DNA from: Bacillota bacterium
GTDB lineage: Bacteria > Bacillota > Desulfotomaculia > Desulfotomaculales > VENG01
DNA: 64,000 bases
Assembly: GCA_009711705.1 (NCBI GenBank)
Contig: VENG01000005.1
Span: 248,001-312,000, forward strand
Reading direction: 5' to 3'
Shown here: positions 32,986-43,120 of the stretch, in pieces
How positions within the stretch are numbered: position 1 is the stretch's first letter
Layout of the letters: the number at the start of each line of letters is the position of its first letter
Notes under the pieces: generated by a model
The model's input: only the letters and a program-made list of their open reading frames with translations
What the model was told of the DNA's origin: nothing
Databases searched by the model: none
Position numbers and translations under genes: made by a program

Positions 32986-33009
32986 GGCGACCTTTTAGGT
33001 CGCTTTTTT
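32986..33009 (+). terminator. Riboswitch expression-platform terminator
   Basis: GCGACC-TTTTA-GGTCGC is followed by six T, 20 bases after the aptamer, a typical transcription-control platform. Confidence 0.85.
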
Positions 33010-33028
33010 AGTAAACCACATTTGTGAG

Positions 33029-33733
33029 GTGAGGGGAATTACAAACGAAAAACAATTATCAAATCTGATTGAAAAACTATTAGAGGAGGCGGCCGAACAT
33101 AAAGTCCAGCAAGAAAACGGTGATACGCCGTCTTTCGAGAATACAAAGGCCCCGGGGACTACCGAAAATTATTTTTCGAGAGCTGAAACAGAAGAATTAA
33201 CTGACTACAAAGCTTCCGGTGAACTTTCTCCCGGGGTTGCATGGGTACAAAACAATGAAATCAATTATAAAGGAAAATACTCCTCCCCGTAATCTTACTG
33301 AAGAAAAATTAACGGCCTTAATAGAATACATTGAATTTACCCAGGATTTCTTTGACCAACTGCGCAATGTTTCGGCTGATGTCAGCACCGGGTATGCTAT
33401 CAACAGTACCATTTCGGCCTCTAACGATATAATCATTTCCGGTCAGGGGTGTTTTAGCTCAAACTGACTGCCAGCGAAAACATTCACGTTTCCAATGTAG
33501 TCCGTGGAGGCAGTTTAAAAGCTGTAAAAGATATAACCGTTTATGAGGCAGGCTCGGAAGTGGGAACACAAACTATTTAAAAAACCGGTGCCTAAGGGAA
33601 AATAATAATCCTAAAAAAGGCTTTTGACGGTGTGATCATTAACATAGGAGGGGTTTCTCAAACAATTATCGAGCCCATAGGACCCACAGAATTTTTCCGA
33701 AAAGAGCAAAAACTCTCCTTCAAAAAACTTTAA
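33029..33733 (+). pseudogene. Degenerate DUF342/FapA-like gene
   Basis: Three reading-frame pieces together resemble a DUF342 (FapA) protein. The first has SPGVAWVQNNEINYKGKY. The second has NVSADVSTGYAINSTISASNDIIISGQGCF in another frame. The third has LTASENIHVSNVVRGGSLKAVKDITVYEAG in the first frame again and runs, through two in-frame TAA (33578, 33593), to IILKKAFDGVIINIGG and a final stop at 33733. DUF342 proteins have a parallel beta-helix and are linked to motility or surface structures. The c-di-GMP riboswitch upstream would have controlled it. At least two frameshifts and two stops make it non-functional. Confidence 0.75.
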
Positions 33734-33797
33734 TCTGCTTCTTTAGACTCCCTCTTCTGTTTTAGGACAAATAGTGGGTACCGGGCACCCGTATAAC

Positions 33798-35396
33798 TTA
33801 GGTACCCGGTACTGTATTTTCTATTTTGAATTTTGATATGGTCTCGTTTAAATCATCGACAATATTTGTTAAATCCTGTGCTGCACTGGATACTTGTTGA
33901 GTCGTGGAAGTAATTTGTTCATTTGATGCGGATAATTGTTGTGATCCTTCATTAACCTGCATAACACCCTCCGCAACATCCCTGATTATACCAGTATTTT
34001 TCTCAACAGCACTGATAATATCATCGAGAGCAACCCCTGCATTATTGGCAACCTGCACACCTTGATCAACTTCTACTGCACCGTCTTCAATGGCAGACAC
34101 AGCTTCACCAACACCAACTTGCATTTTCTCAATCAAACCCGTAATTTCACTGGCCGCACCGGCGGATTGTTCAGCTAGTTTGCGCACTTCTTCGGCCACA
34201 ACCGAAAAGCCGCGTCCATGTTCTCCAGCCCTGGCCGCTTCAATGGCCGCATTTAACGCTAAAAGGTTTGTTTGATCAGCGATAACGGTTATGGTATTGA
34301 TTATTTTACCAATCTGATCCGACTGCTGACCAAGGTTCCTTATTGCCTTAGCGTTATTTTGGGACATTTGGGCAATGGAATTTATTTTTTCAACAGTCTC
34401 TTTTACCGCTTGATTACCATTTCGTGCAGCTGCTTCCACCTGCTCGTATTCCTCTGTGGCCACTTCCAATTTTTCAGCCCCTTGGCTTGATACAGCGGCA
34501 ACCTCGTTTGTAATTCCGGCCACTTCCTCCATTGTAGCAGTGACTTCTTCACTCGAAGCTGCTAAATCCTGACTATGAACAGTTAAAGTACTAGAATTAT
34601 CTCTGATCTTGGAGATTATATCGTGCAGGTTTTCCATCACCCCGTTAAAACTTTGTGCAACTTTAGCAATTTCATCCTTACCCTTCACCTGAATACGTTT
34701 CGTCAAATCGCCTTCACCACGGTTGATATCGTCCATTGACATGCGAAGCTGTGTGAGTGGTGGAACAATTTTTCTAATTAAAAACAAACATCCCACCACC
34801 AGAATAACTGAGACCGAGGCCAATACCAAGATTAAAGCAATTCGCAACGAATGCATGAGCTTTTGGGATTCCGTTATTGCGTCATTCATGGCCTGGATTT
34901 GCCCTGTAACATATTCATCCAGCTGGTTGGATAATTCTTTAGCTAAGCCGTCAAATTCCGGCATCATTGCATTTCCAGCTTCTCTTCCTTCATTGATATA
35001 TGCACCGGCCATTTTACGTCCTACCGAATAATAAGGCTCGAAATCATTAATAATTTTGTCAACAACTGCCGCATGACCAGAGTCACCAACACTAAGTTCT
35101 TCTGCATAACCACGAAATTCTTGGGCATATTTCTCTGCTTTTTCAAGTCCGTCTGTTTCTCCCGTGGCGCTTGCGTCAGTAAGCCACTGCTGCACCTGAG
35201 CTACTGCATAACGCATGTTTTGCGCCTGTAGGACATTTATCGTTACCTTCTTTTCGATTGTCTTAATCTCTTTATTAACATTTTGTAGTCCTATGTACGT
35301 AAAAGACCCCAATGTTAGCAAACATATTATTAACAAAACCATAAAACCACTAAGTGATGACTTAATAGTTAAACCCTTTGATAGCATTTTGTTCAC
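33798..35396 (-). CDS. Methyl-accepting chemotaxis protein
   Basis: The 532-aa protein has an N-terminal membrane helix (about 14-35), a four-helix-bundle type ligand-binding region (about 36-185), a second helix (about 186-210) and a HAMP domain (about 212-262). A long MCP signalling coiled coil has the hairpin tip [30 protein letters not shown] (about 365-395). It senses an extracytoplasmic signal and controls CheA. GTG 35396 follows AGGGGGG by 6 bases. A hairpin (33775-33812) overlaps its stop codon. Confidence 0.94.
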   Translation of the reverse strand: MNKMLSKGLTIKSSLSGFMVLLIICLLTLGSFTYIGLQNVNKEIKTIEKKVTINVLQAQNMRYAVAQVQQWLTDASATGETDGLEKAEKYAQEFRGYAEELSVGDSGHAAVVDKIINDFEPYYSVGRKMAGAYINEGREAGNAMMPEFDGLAKELSNQLDEYVTGQIQAMNDAITESQKLMHSLRIALILVLASVSVILVVGCLFLIRKIVPPLTQLRMSMDDINRGEGDLTKRIQVKGKDEIAKVAQSFNGVMENLHDIISKIRDNSSTLTVHSQDLAASSEEVTATMEEVAGITNEVAAVSSQGAEKLEVATEEYEQVEAAARNGNQAVKETVEKINSIAQMSQNNAKAIRNLGQQSDQIGKIINTITVIADQTNLLALNAAIEAARAGEHGRGFSVVAEEVRKLAEQSAGAASEITGLIEKMQVGVGEAVSAIEDGAVEVDQGVQVANNAGVALDDIISAVEKNTGIIRDVAEGVMQVNEGSQQLSASNEQITSTTQQVSSAAQDLTNIVDDLNETISKFKIENTVPGT

Positions 35397-35545
35397 AATA
35401 TCCCCCCCTGTTTAATGATATTGTTAACTATTATAGCTATAAAATATTAATTATTTCTTAAGTATCCCTTAAAATGATATAAACAACTATTATTTAAGCC
35501 TCTATCAATTCAATAGACCAGCCCCGTTAGGTACCGATGTTTATA

Positions 35546-36760
35546 CTATTTTTTCGAGGTTAAGTTTTTTAGAATAATAAAACCGACAACAATAACTGCT
35601 GCTACGGTGATAATGTTCAGTAAATTGCGCTTACTGGTTTCCTTTGCTACATATTTGTCGTTAATATTTTCACTGCCAGGGTTTATTTCCGGGAGATCAT
35701 CCAAATCCACCAGGTGAGCAAAACGGTTCAAATCGTAACGTGCAAACTCACTGACGAGATTTCCGTACCAAAGATAATGATTTTCGTTGTTTAGATCAGC
35801 TAAAAGTGCAGGATACCTTCCCCTCACTTCTATCCCTTTCACATTAAGTGGTGGGCTGTCCTGATTTTGAATTCGTATTTTAACATACCGGCCGACTCTT
35901 TCATGAATGGGCAAGTTTTCTTGGGACGCACTGTAATCAGTCCAGCTGTAGTTAAATATCCTCCCTGAGCCAATTGCATGCCATTCTTTTTTGTCGTAAC
36001 TGTAATAACCCTCTATACCCCTGTCAAAATTATCATTGCTTACCTGTAAACTAATGTCATTTACATAAATTCCTTTTACGCCCAGGTCAGCAATAATTTC
36101 AGAGGTTTTTGTTTCAGGGTCCTGCCGGTTGGATATTGTTTTTGCTGTAATTAAGTTAAAATCATTCTTTTTTTTCGGAATAAATCTCACTTTCACCTCT
36201 TTGATATCCAATGGCTCTTTACCTTTACAGTCAATTTTAACCCGTATATAACGATAGCTTGCAGGCGGGTAACTCACCTCGTCCTGTCCATTATTCCCCA
36301 CCCTGAAAATCTTTGATTTGATGATGGTATCCCAATTCTGGTTATCGTTACTACCTTCAATGAGAACATCCCGCAAATAATCATCTTTACTAGTTATTTC
36401 AAACATTATATTGTTATTAAGCCTGGCCGTCCGTTCCATATCGAGTGTTACGGCTGAGAATTCATTTTCTCTAACCACATCATTAATTATTTGCACAGGA
36501 TAGGTTTCCATTGTGGAAGGTTCAACTTGAATAAGTTTGTAAGGCACCTCATCTCCCTGAGAGGAGACCAGTCTTAAGTCATTTAAGTTATTTTGACAAC
36601 GTGTTAGCACCTCTTGATCCAGTCTGATTAAAGAAAACCCCTTCTTCTCCGGCTCAACTTTTTTATAGTACTGCCAGTTTTCCTTTTCAAAGTCAGCATG
36701 GGCGGGTGTAACCACTAAAAACATTATGGCGAAAGAGAGAACCAATGTTTTTCTAATCAT
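35546..36760 (-). CDS. DUF3999 family protein
   Basis: The 404-aa protein has a signal peptide (about residues 1-22, AHA-D cleavage). A beta-rich extracytoplasmic part has DUF3999 features (FEKENWQYYKKVE, LIRLDQEVL, DLRLVSSQGDEVPYKL) and two discoidin-like segments (RYIRVKIDCKG; RYVKIRIQNQDSPPLNVKGIEVRG). A C-terminal transmembrane helix (about 380-400) completes it. ATGA overlap links it to the preceding DUF2339 gene, an association common in bacteria; the pair is thought to form a surface complex of unknown role. The stop is TAG. Confidence 0.85.
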   Translation of the reverse strand: MIRKTLVLSFAIMFLVVTPAHADFEKENWQYYKKVEPEKKGFSLIRLDQEVLTRCQNNLNDLRLVSSQGDEVPYKLIQVEPSTMETYPVQIINDVVRENEFSAVTLDMERTARLNNNIMFEITSKDDYLRDVLIEGSNDNQNWDTIIKSKIFRVGNNGQDEVSYPPASYRYIRVKIDCKGKEPLDIKEVKVRFIPKKKNDFNLITAKTISNRQDPETKTSEIIADLGVKGIYVNDISLQVSNDNFDRGIEGYYSYDKKEWHAIGSGRIFNYSWTDYSASQENLPIHERVGRYVKIRIQNQDSPPLNVKGIEVRGRYPALLADLNNENHYLWYGNLVSEFARYDLNRFAHLVDLDDLPEINPGSENINDKYVAKETSKRNLLNIITVAAVIVVGFIILKNLTSKK

Positions 36761-38469
36761 TTTTCCACCTTCTTTTCGTCCCTCTGATAAACAAACGAGA
36801 CTCCAACTAAAATAGCGCCCATGATGAGTAAAATCATTACCCGCAGTGCCACAGTTAGCATGGATAGATCTAAAAGGAGAATCTTACACAAAACTATGCC
36901 AAAAATCCCAAAAGAGATAAACCTAAAGCCTTTATTATCTTTAATGACACCAAAAACAGTTAAGACTATAGCAATTGCCACCCAGGCCAGTGAAATAGCA
37001 AACCTCTCGTCAAAGCTCAGTTCAAAATAATTAATAACATTCATTACTTCCCAGCTTATATATTTCAATGTAAGTATGACTCCGTATACAGCTGCAGGCC
37101 ATGCTATTTTCCGATCAACATGATTACTTCTATTAAACATGTAGTAGGTAAAGAAAAAGCCGGCAGTTATCAAGAGGAAACTTATGGAATAAGAATTGAT
37201 AACGGGATACAGCTTCGATGCATAAAGCGAAAATTGATACATAGAAGCCAGTACCAAAACCGCCACACCGGATCTGGAAACCCAAATGTTTTCATTCTTT
37301 AGCCCTCCGTAAACCAGTACCAAAGCCTCTACTGCCCAGGCAATATTACACCACTCCTTGTCCAATTGAAGCGGTATGGCAACGGTTACAAGAGTGAGCC
37401 CAATACCGAGCATAGAGTAAAAAAGCTGGTTATCCCCCAACCCCCTTTTATGGAGCGTGAGACTAACCACCAGGTAAACTGATGCAAGTAAAACGGTAAT
37501 CAGACCGTGCATATCGGAATAATTAAAGAGATTTTCAATGGTGGCGGTAATAAAGAACCCGGCATTAAGTGACATCAGCAGGATATCGGGTAAGGTTGTA
37601 GCCTTTTTGTGCCGCACATTATATAAGAAGGCCAACGCCCCAAAGATAATAAAGTATAGAACTAAAAATACCTGATTCATGTATGTATCGCTATACCCGC
37701 CTACATTGTAGGCTGTATAAGCTAATGCTGTGCCAATAAAAGAAAGGAAGTTTAAAAAGCACCAGTTTTTATGAAAGGCCAGGTACAGTACAACAAAGTC
37801 CAGGATAGCTAAATAACTGAATAGAAACAGAGTGTTTGAGCTATCACTACCTATAAGGAAAGGTGACATAAAACCACCGAGGGTTGAAAGCACAGCCACT
37901 GCAAAGGCATCCTGCCTGACGGACAACAGCCCTCCGGCCACTGCAGTCAGCACCAAAAGCCCCAAAGCAATAGCCGGGCTAAAAATGTCATACAAATTGG
38001 CAGCTGCGTAAGCAGTAAGATAAATAACTGCAATTCCTGCCCCCGTAAGCCCCTGGGAAAAAAAATGATACTTACGCTACACTAACATATCTCCAGCAAC
38101 CATTAAACCCATACCGGCTACCAAGCCAATAATAATTCTTCCTATTTCACCTATCCACTGGTTATCAAAGGCATACTTTAAAAAGTAAGCAGTTCCGAAC
38201 AATAAAATTACTATCCCTAAACGGTTTAGAACTTTACCTCCAATGAGTTGTTCCAGTCCTTCCTTGACAGAGAAATCTACTGCAGGAAAGCTTTTCTTTG
38301 GCTTATACTTATTCAGCTTGTCCTTAGGATTTGAGTAGTCTGCATTTATTTTAGTTTTTTCGTTAATTCCATTATCCTCTACCTTACCGGCAAGATAGTT
38401 CACCTTTGCCCTGAGGGCAGAAACTTCATTCTCCAAGTCTTGTAACCTTTCAACTGTGTCTTTCTCCAC
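36757..38469 (-). pseudogene. DUF2339 membrane protein gene interrupted by an in-frame TAG
   Basis: The reading frame starts with GTG 38469 (coiled-coil segment ERLQDLENEVSALRAKVNYL) and continues with KVLNRLGIVILLFGTAYFLKYAF and AGDMLV. It then meets TAG at 38079-38077. The same frame continues without a shift: RKYHFFSQGLTGAGIAVIYLTAYA and the many membrane helices of DUF2339 down to 36757, about 570 codons in total. Without the TAG it would be a normal-length DUF2339 protein. It overlaps DUF3999 by ATGA. Whether this is a nonsense mutation, a sequencing error or read-through cannot be decided from sequence. Confidence 0.8.
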
Positions 38470-38598
38470 GGGGAATCACCAACCTTTGAAGTACTCTCAT
38501 ATGTTTTACCTGAGTTTACCACATCTTCAAACATTGTGACATCAAAAACCACTCCCGGATATTAACCGGACTCGCATCCCCGACCCAGATTGGTGCAC

Positions 38599-39903
38599 CT
38601 AAGCATTGTTTCCAGCAGGTACTTTTTCTTTAAAAATTATGTGCTCCATAATCAGAACAGTTAATACCCCTACCACGAAGCCGTTTCCCAAAATTGGTCT
38701 AACCAGATTAGGGAAGGTGTTTAATACATCAACCGGCAAAAAAGAAATAATTATGCTGAGCATTACGGGCAGCCCCACAACCAAGCCACTTTCAAACTTG
38801 AACTCGCTCATAGAATTGAATAATACCATTAACCCTGCCGATATCTGTGAACACAGTATATAAAGGAGAGTGGTCCCAATAATCACGGCAGGTATGCCAC
38901 CAATAAAAGCAATTACCCCTGGCAAAAAGGATAGAATTAATAGTCCAAGGCCGGCAGGTATAAGTGTGAATCTGGAAGCATTGCCGGTGGAAGTAATTAC
39001 CCCTGGACTCAACGAGAAATTAACCGGACCAATGACACCTAAAAAACCTGATAAAGCATTCGCCAGCCCGGTAAAAGATATCCCTCTAGTTATACGTTTA
39101 GGCATATCACCGGGTTTAGTTAATTCACCTACAGACTAAATTGAACCTAGATCGTTTATGGAAAGGGCCAGAAAGCAAAATAAAAACGCAATCAGAACAC
39201 CTGGTTCTAAGGTAAAGTTAAAATCAAGATCTCTTGTAAAGGCTGCTATTGATGCAAAATCAGAGGCCTGCCCCATCCATTGGTATTGGGGAAAAATAAC
39301 TAAATATAATATACTTCCAATTATTATTGTCCATATAATGAGAGTCGATTTCCAAATACCAGCTAAATATCTATTAGCTATAAACATAAAGATAATAAGC
39401 ACCAGTGCAAAGCACAGGTTTAGCAATGGCGACCCCGCTGCTTTGGAACTAATAATTAGATTCATGATTGTTGGGGTAAGAGTGAAAGCAATCAAGACCA
39501 ATATGGTTGCCACTACCCTGGATGTAAATAGTTGCTTTAAATATCCAAACAACCCGGTAATACTTAATGTAGTTAAAACAATTCCTCCGGCAAAAATAGA
39601 CGAATAAACTGCGTTCACATCACTCCCCTGGCTTGCCACTATCCCCACCAGTAAAACCGAGGCAGGACCAATGATGAGTGGAAGGCGGTGCCCCCATAGT
39701 AACTGAACCAGAAGGGCGGAAGCCGTTACAAAAAACAGTTTTTGTAAGTATATTACCTGGTCTAAGGCATCGCTAAAATGTAGGGCGGCCACCACTTTGC
39801 CTATTATTACTATGGTTGGGACGGCTATAGCCAGCCACTGCAAGCCGAACAATACCAGTTCCCCCAACGGTGGAACATCGTCCACACCGTACCTAAATTT
39901 CAT
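38599..39903 (-). pseudogene. Nucleobase:cation symporter-2 gene interrupted by an in-frame TAG
   Basis: The product is a xanthine/uracil permease (UraA/PbuX family). It has GELVLFGLQWLAIAVPTIVIIGKVV at the N-terminus, and GHRLPLIIGPASVLLVGI and IAFLFCFLALSINDLGSI. A TAG at 39138-39136 falls exactly where the family motif NDLGSIQxVGEL usually has Gln. The frame resumes as SVGELTKPGDMPKRITRGI, then LANALSGFLGVIGPVNFSLSPGVI, through to 38599. CAG to TAG is a one-base change. The ATG at 39903 is the likely start (GGTGG 10 bases upstream). The true stop is also TAG. Confidence 0.85.
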
Positions 39904-39998
39904 ATTTTGGCACACCACCTTATCAGATATTTGTATAAAACTATAGCGAATTATATAATTTCACTTTATAATATACAAGTCAGTAACATATCAATATC

Positions 39999-40035
39999 AC
40001 CCGGTCGCAGACACCCGGGTTAAAAAAACAGGAGG
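39999..40035 (+). promoter_or_regulatory. preQ1-I riboswitch (translational type)
   Basis: CCCGGTCGCAGACACCCGGG, then TTAAAAAAACAGGAGG, aligns closely with the Thermoanaerobacter tengcongensis preQ1-I aptamer: P1 stem CCCGG/CCGGG, loop TCGCAG, and an A-rich tail. The Shine-Dalgarno GGAGG (40031-40035) lies at the end of the pseudoknot tail, so ligand binding would hide it and block translation of the transporter starting at 40044. Confidence 0.9.
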
Positions 40036-40043
40036 CGTTTTAT

Positions 40044-40736
40044 TTGCGTTTATTTCCTTTGGTAATGTCGGCATTTGTTGCCGTACTATTGGTGTCTAAC
40101 ACAGTTGCGGTAAAGGTAACCCATATCGGTCCGTTTTACTTCGACGGTGCCACCATTCTTTTCCCCCTTGCATATATCTTTGGGGATATATTGACAGAAG
40201 TATATGGATACAAAAGAAGCAGAATTGTGGTATGGACAGGTTTTGCTGCCTGTGCGTTCATGTCGTTTATCTATTGGTTAGTTGGAGTATTACCTGCAGC
40301 GGGAGACTGGAGCGGACAAAGCGCGTATGTTACCATATTAGGACAAATACCGCGCATTGTAATTGCCAGCTTAATCGCCTATTCTTGTGGGGAGTTCGTA
40401 AACGCCTACATACTGGCCAAAATGAAAATAGCAACCAAAGGTAAACACTTGTGGACGCGGACTGTAGGGTCCACTTTAGTAGGCCAGGGAGTGGATACAG
40501 TAATATTCGTTACAATTGCCTTTGCTGGAATTATACCCGGCCAATTATTATGGTATATGATGGTATCAAATTATATTTTCAAAACAACCTGTGAGATTTT
40601 AGCAACCCCGGCTACATATGCCGCGGTAGGCTTTTTGAAGAGAACCGAGCAAGTTGATTGTTACGATACGCATACTAATTTTAACCCGTTTAAATTTTCC
40701 TTAAGAGATTTGGAAGGCTACACTGCCAACCGGTAA
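40044..40736 (+). CDS. yhhQ: Queuosine-precursor transporter (YhhQ family)
   Basis: This 230-aa membrane protein of the QPTR/YhhQ family has NTVAVKVTHIGPFYFDGATILFPLAYIFGDILTEVYGYKRSR (about residues 19-60), FVNAYILAKMK and TVGSTLVGQGVDTVIFVTIAF. It takes up preQ0, preQ1 or queuine for tRNA modification. The start is TTG 40044 with GGAGG 8 bases upstream. The preQ1-I riboswitch that hides this site independently supports the function. Confidence 0.93.
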   Translation: MRLFPLVMSAFVAVLLVSNTVAVKVTHIGPFYFDGATILFPLAYIFGDILTEVYGYKRSRIVVWTGFAACAFMSFIYWLVGVLPAAGDWSGQSAYVTILGQIPRIVIASLIAYSCGEFVNAYILAKMKIATKGKHLWTRTVGSTLVGQGVDTVIFVTIAFAGIIPGQLLWYMMVSNYIFKTTCEILATPATYAAVGFLKRTEQVDCYDTHTNFNPFKFSLRDLEGYTANR

Positions 40737-40791
40737 TACCTGTTTGTTATCACGTAAGAGTGAACTCGTTCAGCTAAAGATAAAGACAGAA

Positions 40792-40833
40792 CCCGTTACC
40801 CCCAGCATATAAAGGGGATAACGGGCTTTTTTA
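40792..40833 (+). terminator. Intrinsic terminator
   Basis: CCCGTTACCCC/GGGGATAACGGG with a 10-base loop and CTTTTTTAT tail, 55 bases past the transporter stop. Confidence 0.9.
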
Positions 40834-40915
40834 TGATCCGCTCCTTTGATATAAGTTATTAGCTTTGTTACAATACCGATATGCAAACATCTTTTTATTT
40901 AGCAGGTGATAAGCA

Positions 40916-41344
40916 TTGATATATACTACTTCCACTAAAAATTTTACGTCGCAGGTTTCCCTCTTTATTTGGCTGGCTATCTTTACAGTAGCTTTATTTA
41001 CCGGCTGCTCTGCTGAAGTTGCCCCAAATGATTATCAAAATATTAATTCAGAGGAGCTTTTATCCATTCTTCAAAATGAAGAAAGGTTCATACTGATGGA
41101 TGTGAGGGAACCGGGAGAGCTGCTGGAAACGGGTATTATCCCTGGTGCCATCAATAAACCTGTAGAAAAGGTTAAAAAGGATTTTAGTACCCTTCCCCGA
41201 AAAGGCAAGCTGATTATTTATTGCCGAACAGGTAACCGAAGTACCGATATAGCTAAATTTCTGGCAGATAAGGGTTTTGAAAATATCTATAATCTAAAAG
41301 ACGGTATAGTTGGTTGGCCATATAAAAAGGCGGGTTGGAAGTAA
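40916..41344 (+). CDS. Rhodanese-domain lipoprotein
   Basis: The 142-aa protein has a lipoprotein signal (lipobox LFTGC near residue 31) and a single rhodanese domain (about 45-140). The domain has LMDVREPGELLETGIIPGAINKPVEKV and the active-site loop IYCRTGNRST (catalytic Cys about residue 103). It is probably an extracytoplasmic sulfurtransferase or sulfur-carrier protein. The start is TTG 40916 with AGGTGAT about 8 bases upstream. Confidence 0.88.
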   Translation: MIYTTSTKNFTSQVSLFIWLAIFTVALFTGCSAEVAPNDYQNINSEELLSILQNEERFILMDVREPGELLETGIIPGAINKPVEKVKKDFSTLPRKGKLIIYCRTGNRSTDIAKFLADKGFENIYNLKDGIVGWPYKKAGWK

Positions 41345-41462
41345 TCTGCCGGTGTACGGAGTTGTTTTTGAAGAATACATTTATGGTACTTGCGTTTTAC
41401 ATGCAACTATAATATACTTAATCCAAATTTTAAAGAGGACAATATCTTTTACATTTCATCTT

Positions 41463-41822
41463 ATGAAAATAATATCTAAAGGGCAGTTAGAAGATCAGAT
41501 ATCAAAAAAATTTATCCAGTTTGAGCGTGAATTTCTTGGCCGCGGACCGGTTAATGTTAAGACCGATATCATTAGGGACATGATTTTGATTACACTGCAA
41601 GGTGTGTTAACCAAGGCGGAAATAGAGCTCGCCAAAGATCTGGATGGAATTTTAATGGTAAAGTCAATGCGCTCAAAGTTACTTGAAAACGGTAAACACT
41701 ATGTTGCAAAAATGATAAACGAAGTTACCGGTAGTAACATAGTTAGTTTGCATACGGACATTAGCACGAGAAGTGGAGAAAGAGTAATATTAATAAAAAT
41801 AGATAAAGTTCTGTTTGGTTGA
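41463..41822 (+). CDS. DUF2294 family protein
   Basis: The 119-aa protein matches DUF2294: KGQLEDQISKKFIQFEREFLGRGPVNVKTDIIRDMILITLQGVLTKAE, then SLHTDISTRSGERVILIKI at the C-terminus. The family is small and cytoplasmic; its role is not firmly established. ATG 41463 starts the conserved domain, but no good ribosome site precedes it within 15 bases (AAGAGGA is about 25 bases away), so the start is uncertain. A terminator follows. Confidence 0.8.
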   Translation: MKIISKGQLEDQISKKFIQFEREFLGRGPVNVKTDIIRDMILITLQGVLTKAEIELAKDLDGILMVKSMRSKLLENGKHYVAKMINEVTGSNIVSLHTDISTRSGERVILIKIDKVLFG

Positions 41823-41856
41823 TTCTTAAAAGGACATTTATGTCAGTTTGGAATAT

Positions 41857-41896
41857 ACCAACTCTTCTTTTTATGAAGGGTTGGTTTTTTTATTTT
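41857..41896 (+). terminator. Intrinsic terminator
   Basis: ACCAAC.CTTC/GAAG.GTTGGT hairpin followed by a run of T, 34 bases after the DUF2294 stop. Confidence 0.88.
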
Positions 41897-41934
41897 TAAG
41901 ATATAAATAAAAAAATTATACATTGGAGGAAAAA

Positions 41935-42393
41935 ATGAAAGGATGCCAAAACCTTGTTATTATGTGTATGGACTTCCGGTTTCAGATTTCAATATATTCA
42001 TGGCTGAAACACCGGGGGGTTTTTGGGAACTGTGATGTAATATCAGTCGCGGGATCTTCTTTAAATTTGCTTCATGATGCGGAGCCCAAAACCTTTATAT
42101 TAAACCAAATTGACCTGGCACATAAAAAGCACGGTATAGATAAAATATTAATATTTCATCACGAAGACTGTGCTGCCGTAAGTGGTACCCCGATGGATAC
42201 TGAAGAACAGATTAGGTTTCATCATGAAAAAATGAATCTGGCTGAAAAAGTTATTGTTAGTTATCTCCCCAACGTTACGGTTAATAAATACTTCATAAGT
42301 CACAAAGGGCAGTTTTACCCTTCTATAGTAGAACATCCAAATTCCGCCAGTACAAGAACATCGATAAAAAACAGCAATGCACTTAGGATCTAA
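41935..42393 (+). CDS. Beta-carbonic-anhydrase-like protein
   Basis: The 152-aa protein carries the zinc-ligand motifs of beta-carbonic anhydrases, CMDFR (about residue 11) and HHEDC (about 75), with AGSS between. It is shorter than typical enzymes (about 190 or more) and lacks part of the C-terminal half, so activity is uncertain; it may be a carbonic-anhydrase-like binding protein. ATG 41935 has GGAGG 5 bases upstream. The gene meets the convergent DUF3231 gene with an 11-base overlap of coding ends. Confidence 0.72.
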   Translation: MKGCQNLVIMCMDFRFQISIYSWLKHRGVFGNCDVISVAGSSLNLLHDAEPKTFILNQIDLAHKKHGIDKILIFHHEDCAAVSGTPMDTEEQIRFHHEKMNLAEKVIVSYLPNVTVNKYFISHKGQFYPSIVEHPNSASTRTSIKNSNALRI

Positions 42394-42901
42394 ATGTAGG
42401 AATCTCATTTAAATAGCCTTTTAGCTTACCGTACTCAAAAAGTTTGTCCAGGAGTTCCATTTCTTCTTTAAGAAAACCTCTAAACAGTTCCCGGATAGTT
42501 GATGTTGGGGACTGGTTAAAATTGTTGGTATACAGAAGTAAAGAATGTCTTAATCCATCAAATATCTGCCTAAAAATAGTTTGGTCGGTAATGGCGTTTA
42601 CATCCAAATTAATGTTAGCTTGTTCCGGTGGTTTGTTTGGCATAGGTATACCGAATTCTTTCATCGCTGACTCCAGCCTGAAAATTTGAGAATTTAAAAT
42701 CTCAAGACCATCATGAAGTATCCTTTTTAAATCTTCGTCCTTTGTAAACCGGTCTAAAATATTGGTTAAGTGGAGGGCGTCGTACCGGCTTACCAATGTA
42801 TACCATAGGTGGTAAGCTTCCCCGAAACTTATTGTAGTTTGTTTTTCCCGCGTACTTTTTGTTAAATAGCTTATCTTTTCCCCTAGTTTAACTAATTTCA
42901 T
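42383..42901 (-). CDS. DUF3231 (CotF-like) protein
   Basis: The 172-aa all-helical protein matches DUF3231, a family of spore-former proteins related to spore coat components. It has SFGEAYHLWYTLVSRYDALHLTNILDRFTKDEDLKRILHDGLEIL and FGIPMPNKPP, then YTNNFNQSPTSTIRELFRGFLKEEMEL. Many members have two such repeats; this is a one-repeat version. It supports assignment of the genome to a spore-forming lineage. It ends within the end of the carbonic-anhydrase-like gene. Confidence 0.85.
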   Translation of the reverse strand: MKLVKLGEKISYLTKSTREKQTTISFGEAYHLWYTLVSRYDALHLTNILDRFTKDEDLKRILHDGLEILNSQIFRLESAMKEFGIPMPNKPPEQANINLDVNAITDQTIFRQIFDGLRHSLLLYTNNFNQSPTSTIRELFRGFLKEEMELLDKLFEYGKLKGYLNEIPTFRS

Positions 42902-42968
42902 ATGTACACACCTCTTTTACATTTCGTAGTATTTTGAGTAAAGACAATAATTTTTATGTATAAAAGCA

Positions 42969-42994
42969 TACCTTGCCATAAATATGGCAAGGTA
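42969..42994. terminator. Perfect hairpin in the divergent promoter region
   Basis: TACCTTGCCAT/ATGGCAAGGTA forms an 11-bp stem with a 4-base loop between the divergent DUF3231 and RND genes. It may be an operator or an RNA hairpin; the plus-strand tail AATTTT is weak for termination. Confidence 0.4.
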
Positions 42995-43120
42995 AATTTT
43001 CCTAAAGTAAAAATAAAATTTATTAGTGTCTTACTAAAAAATGTATATTATAATGATTAATAATCCAAGGAATCATATTATACGGTTGTTAAACATAGCC
43101 GGCACAATGGGAGTGAAAAA

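Noticed and set aside
33219..33467. 82-codon frame as an independent gene
   Set aside because: It is the middle piece of the frameshifted DUF342-like gene.
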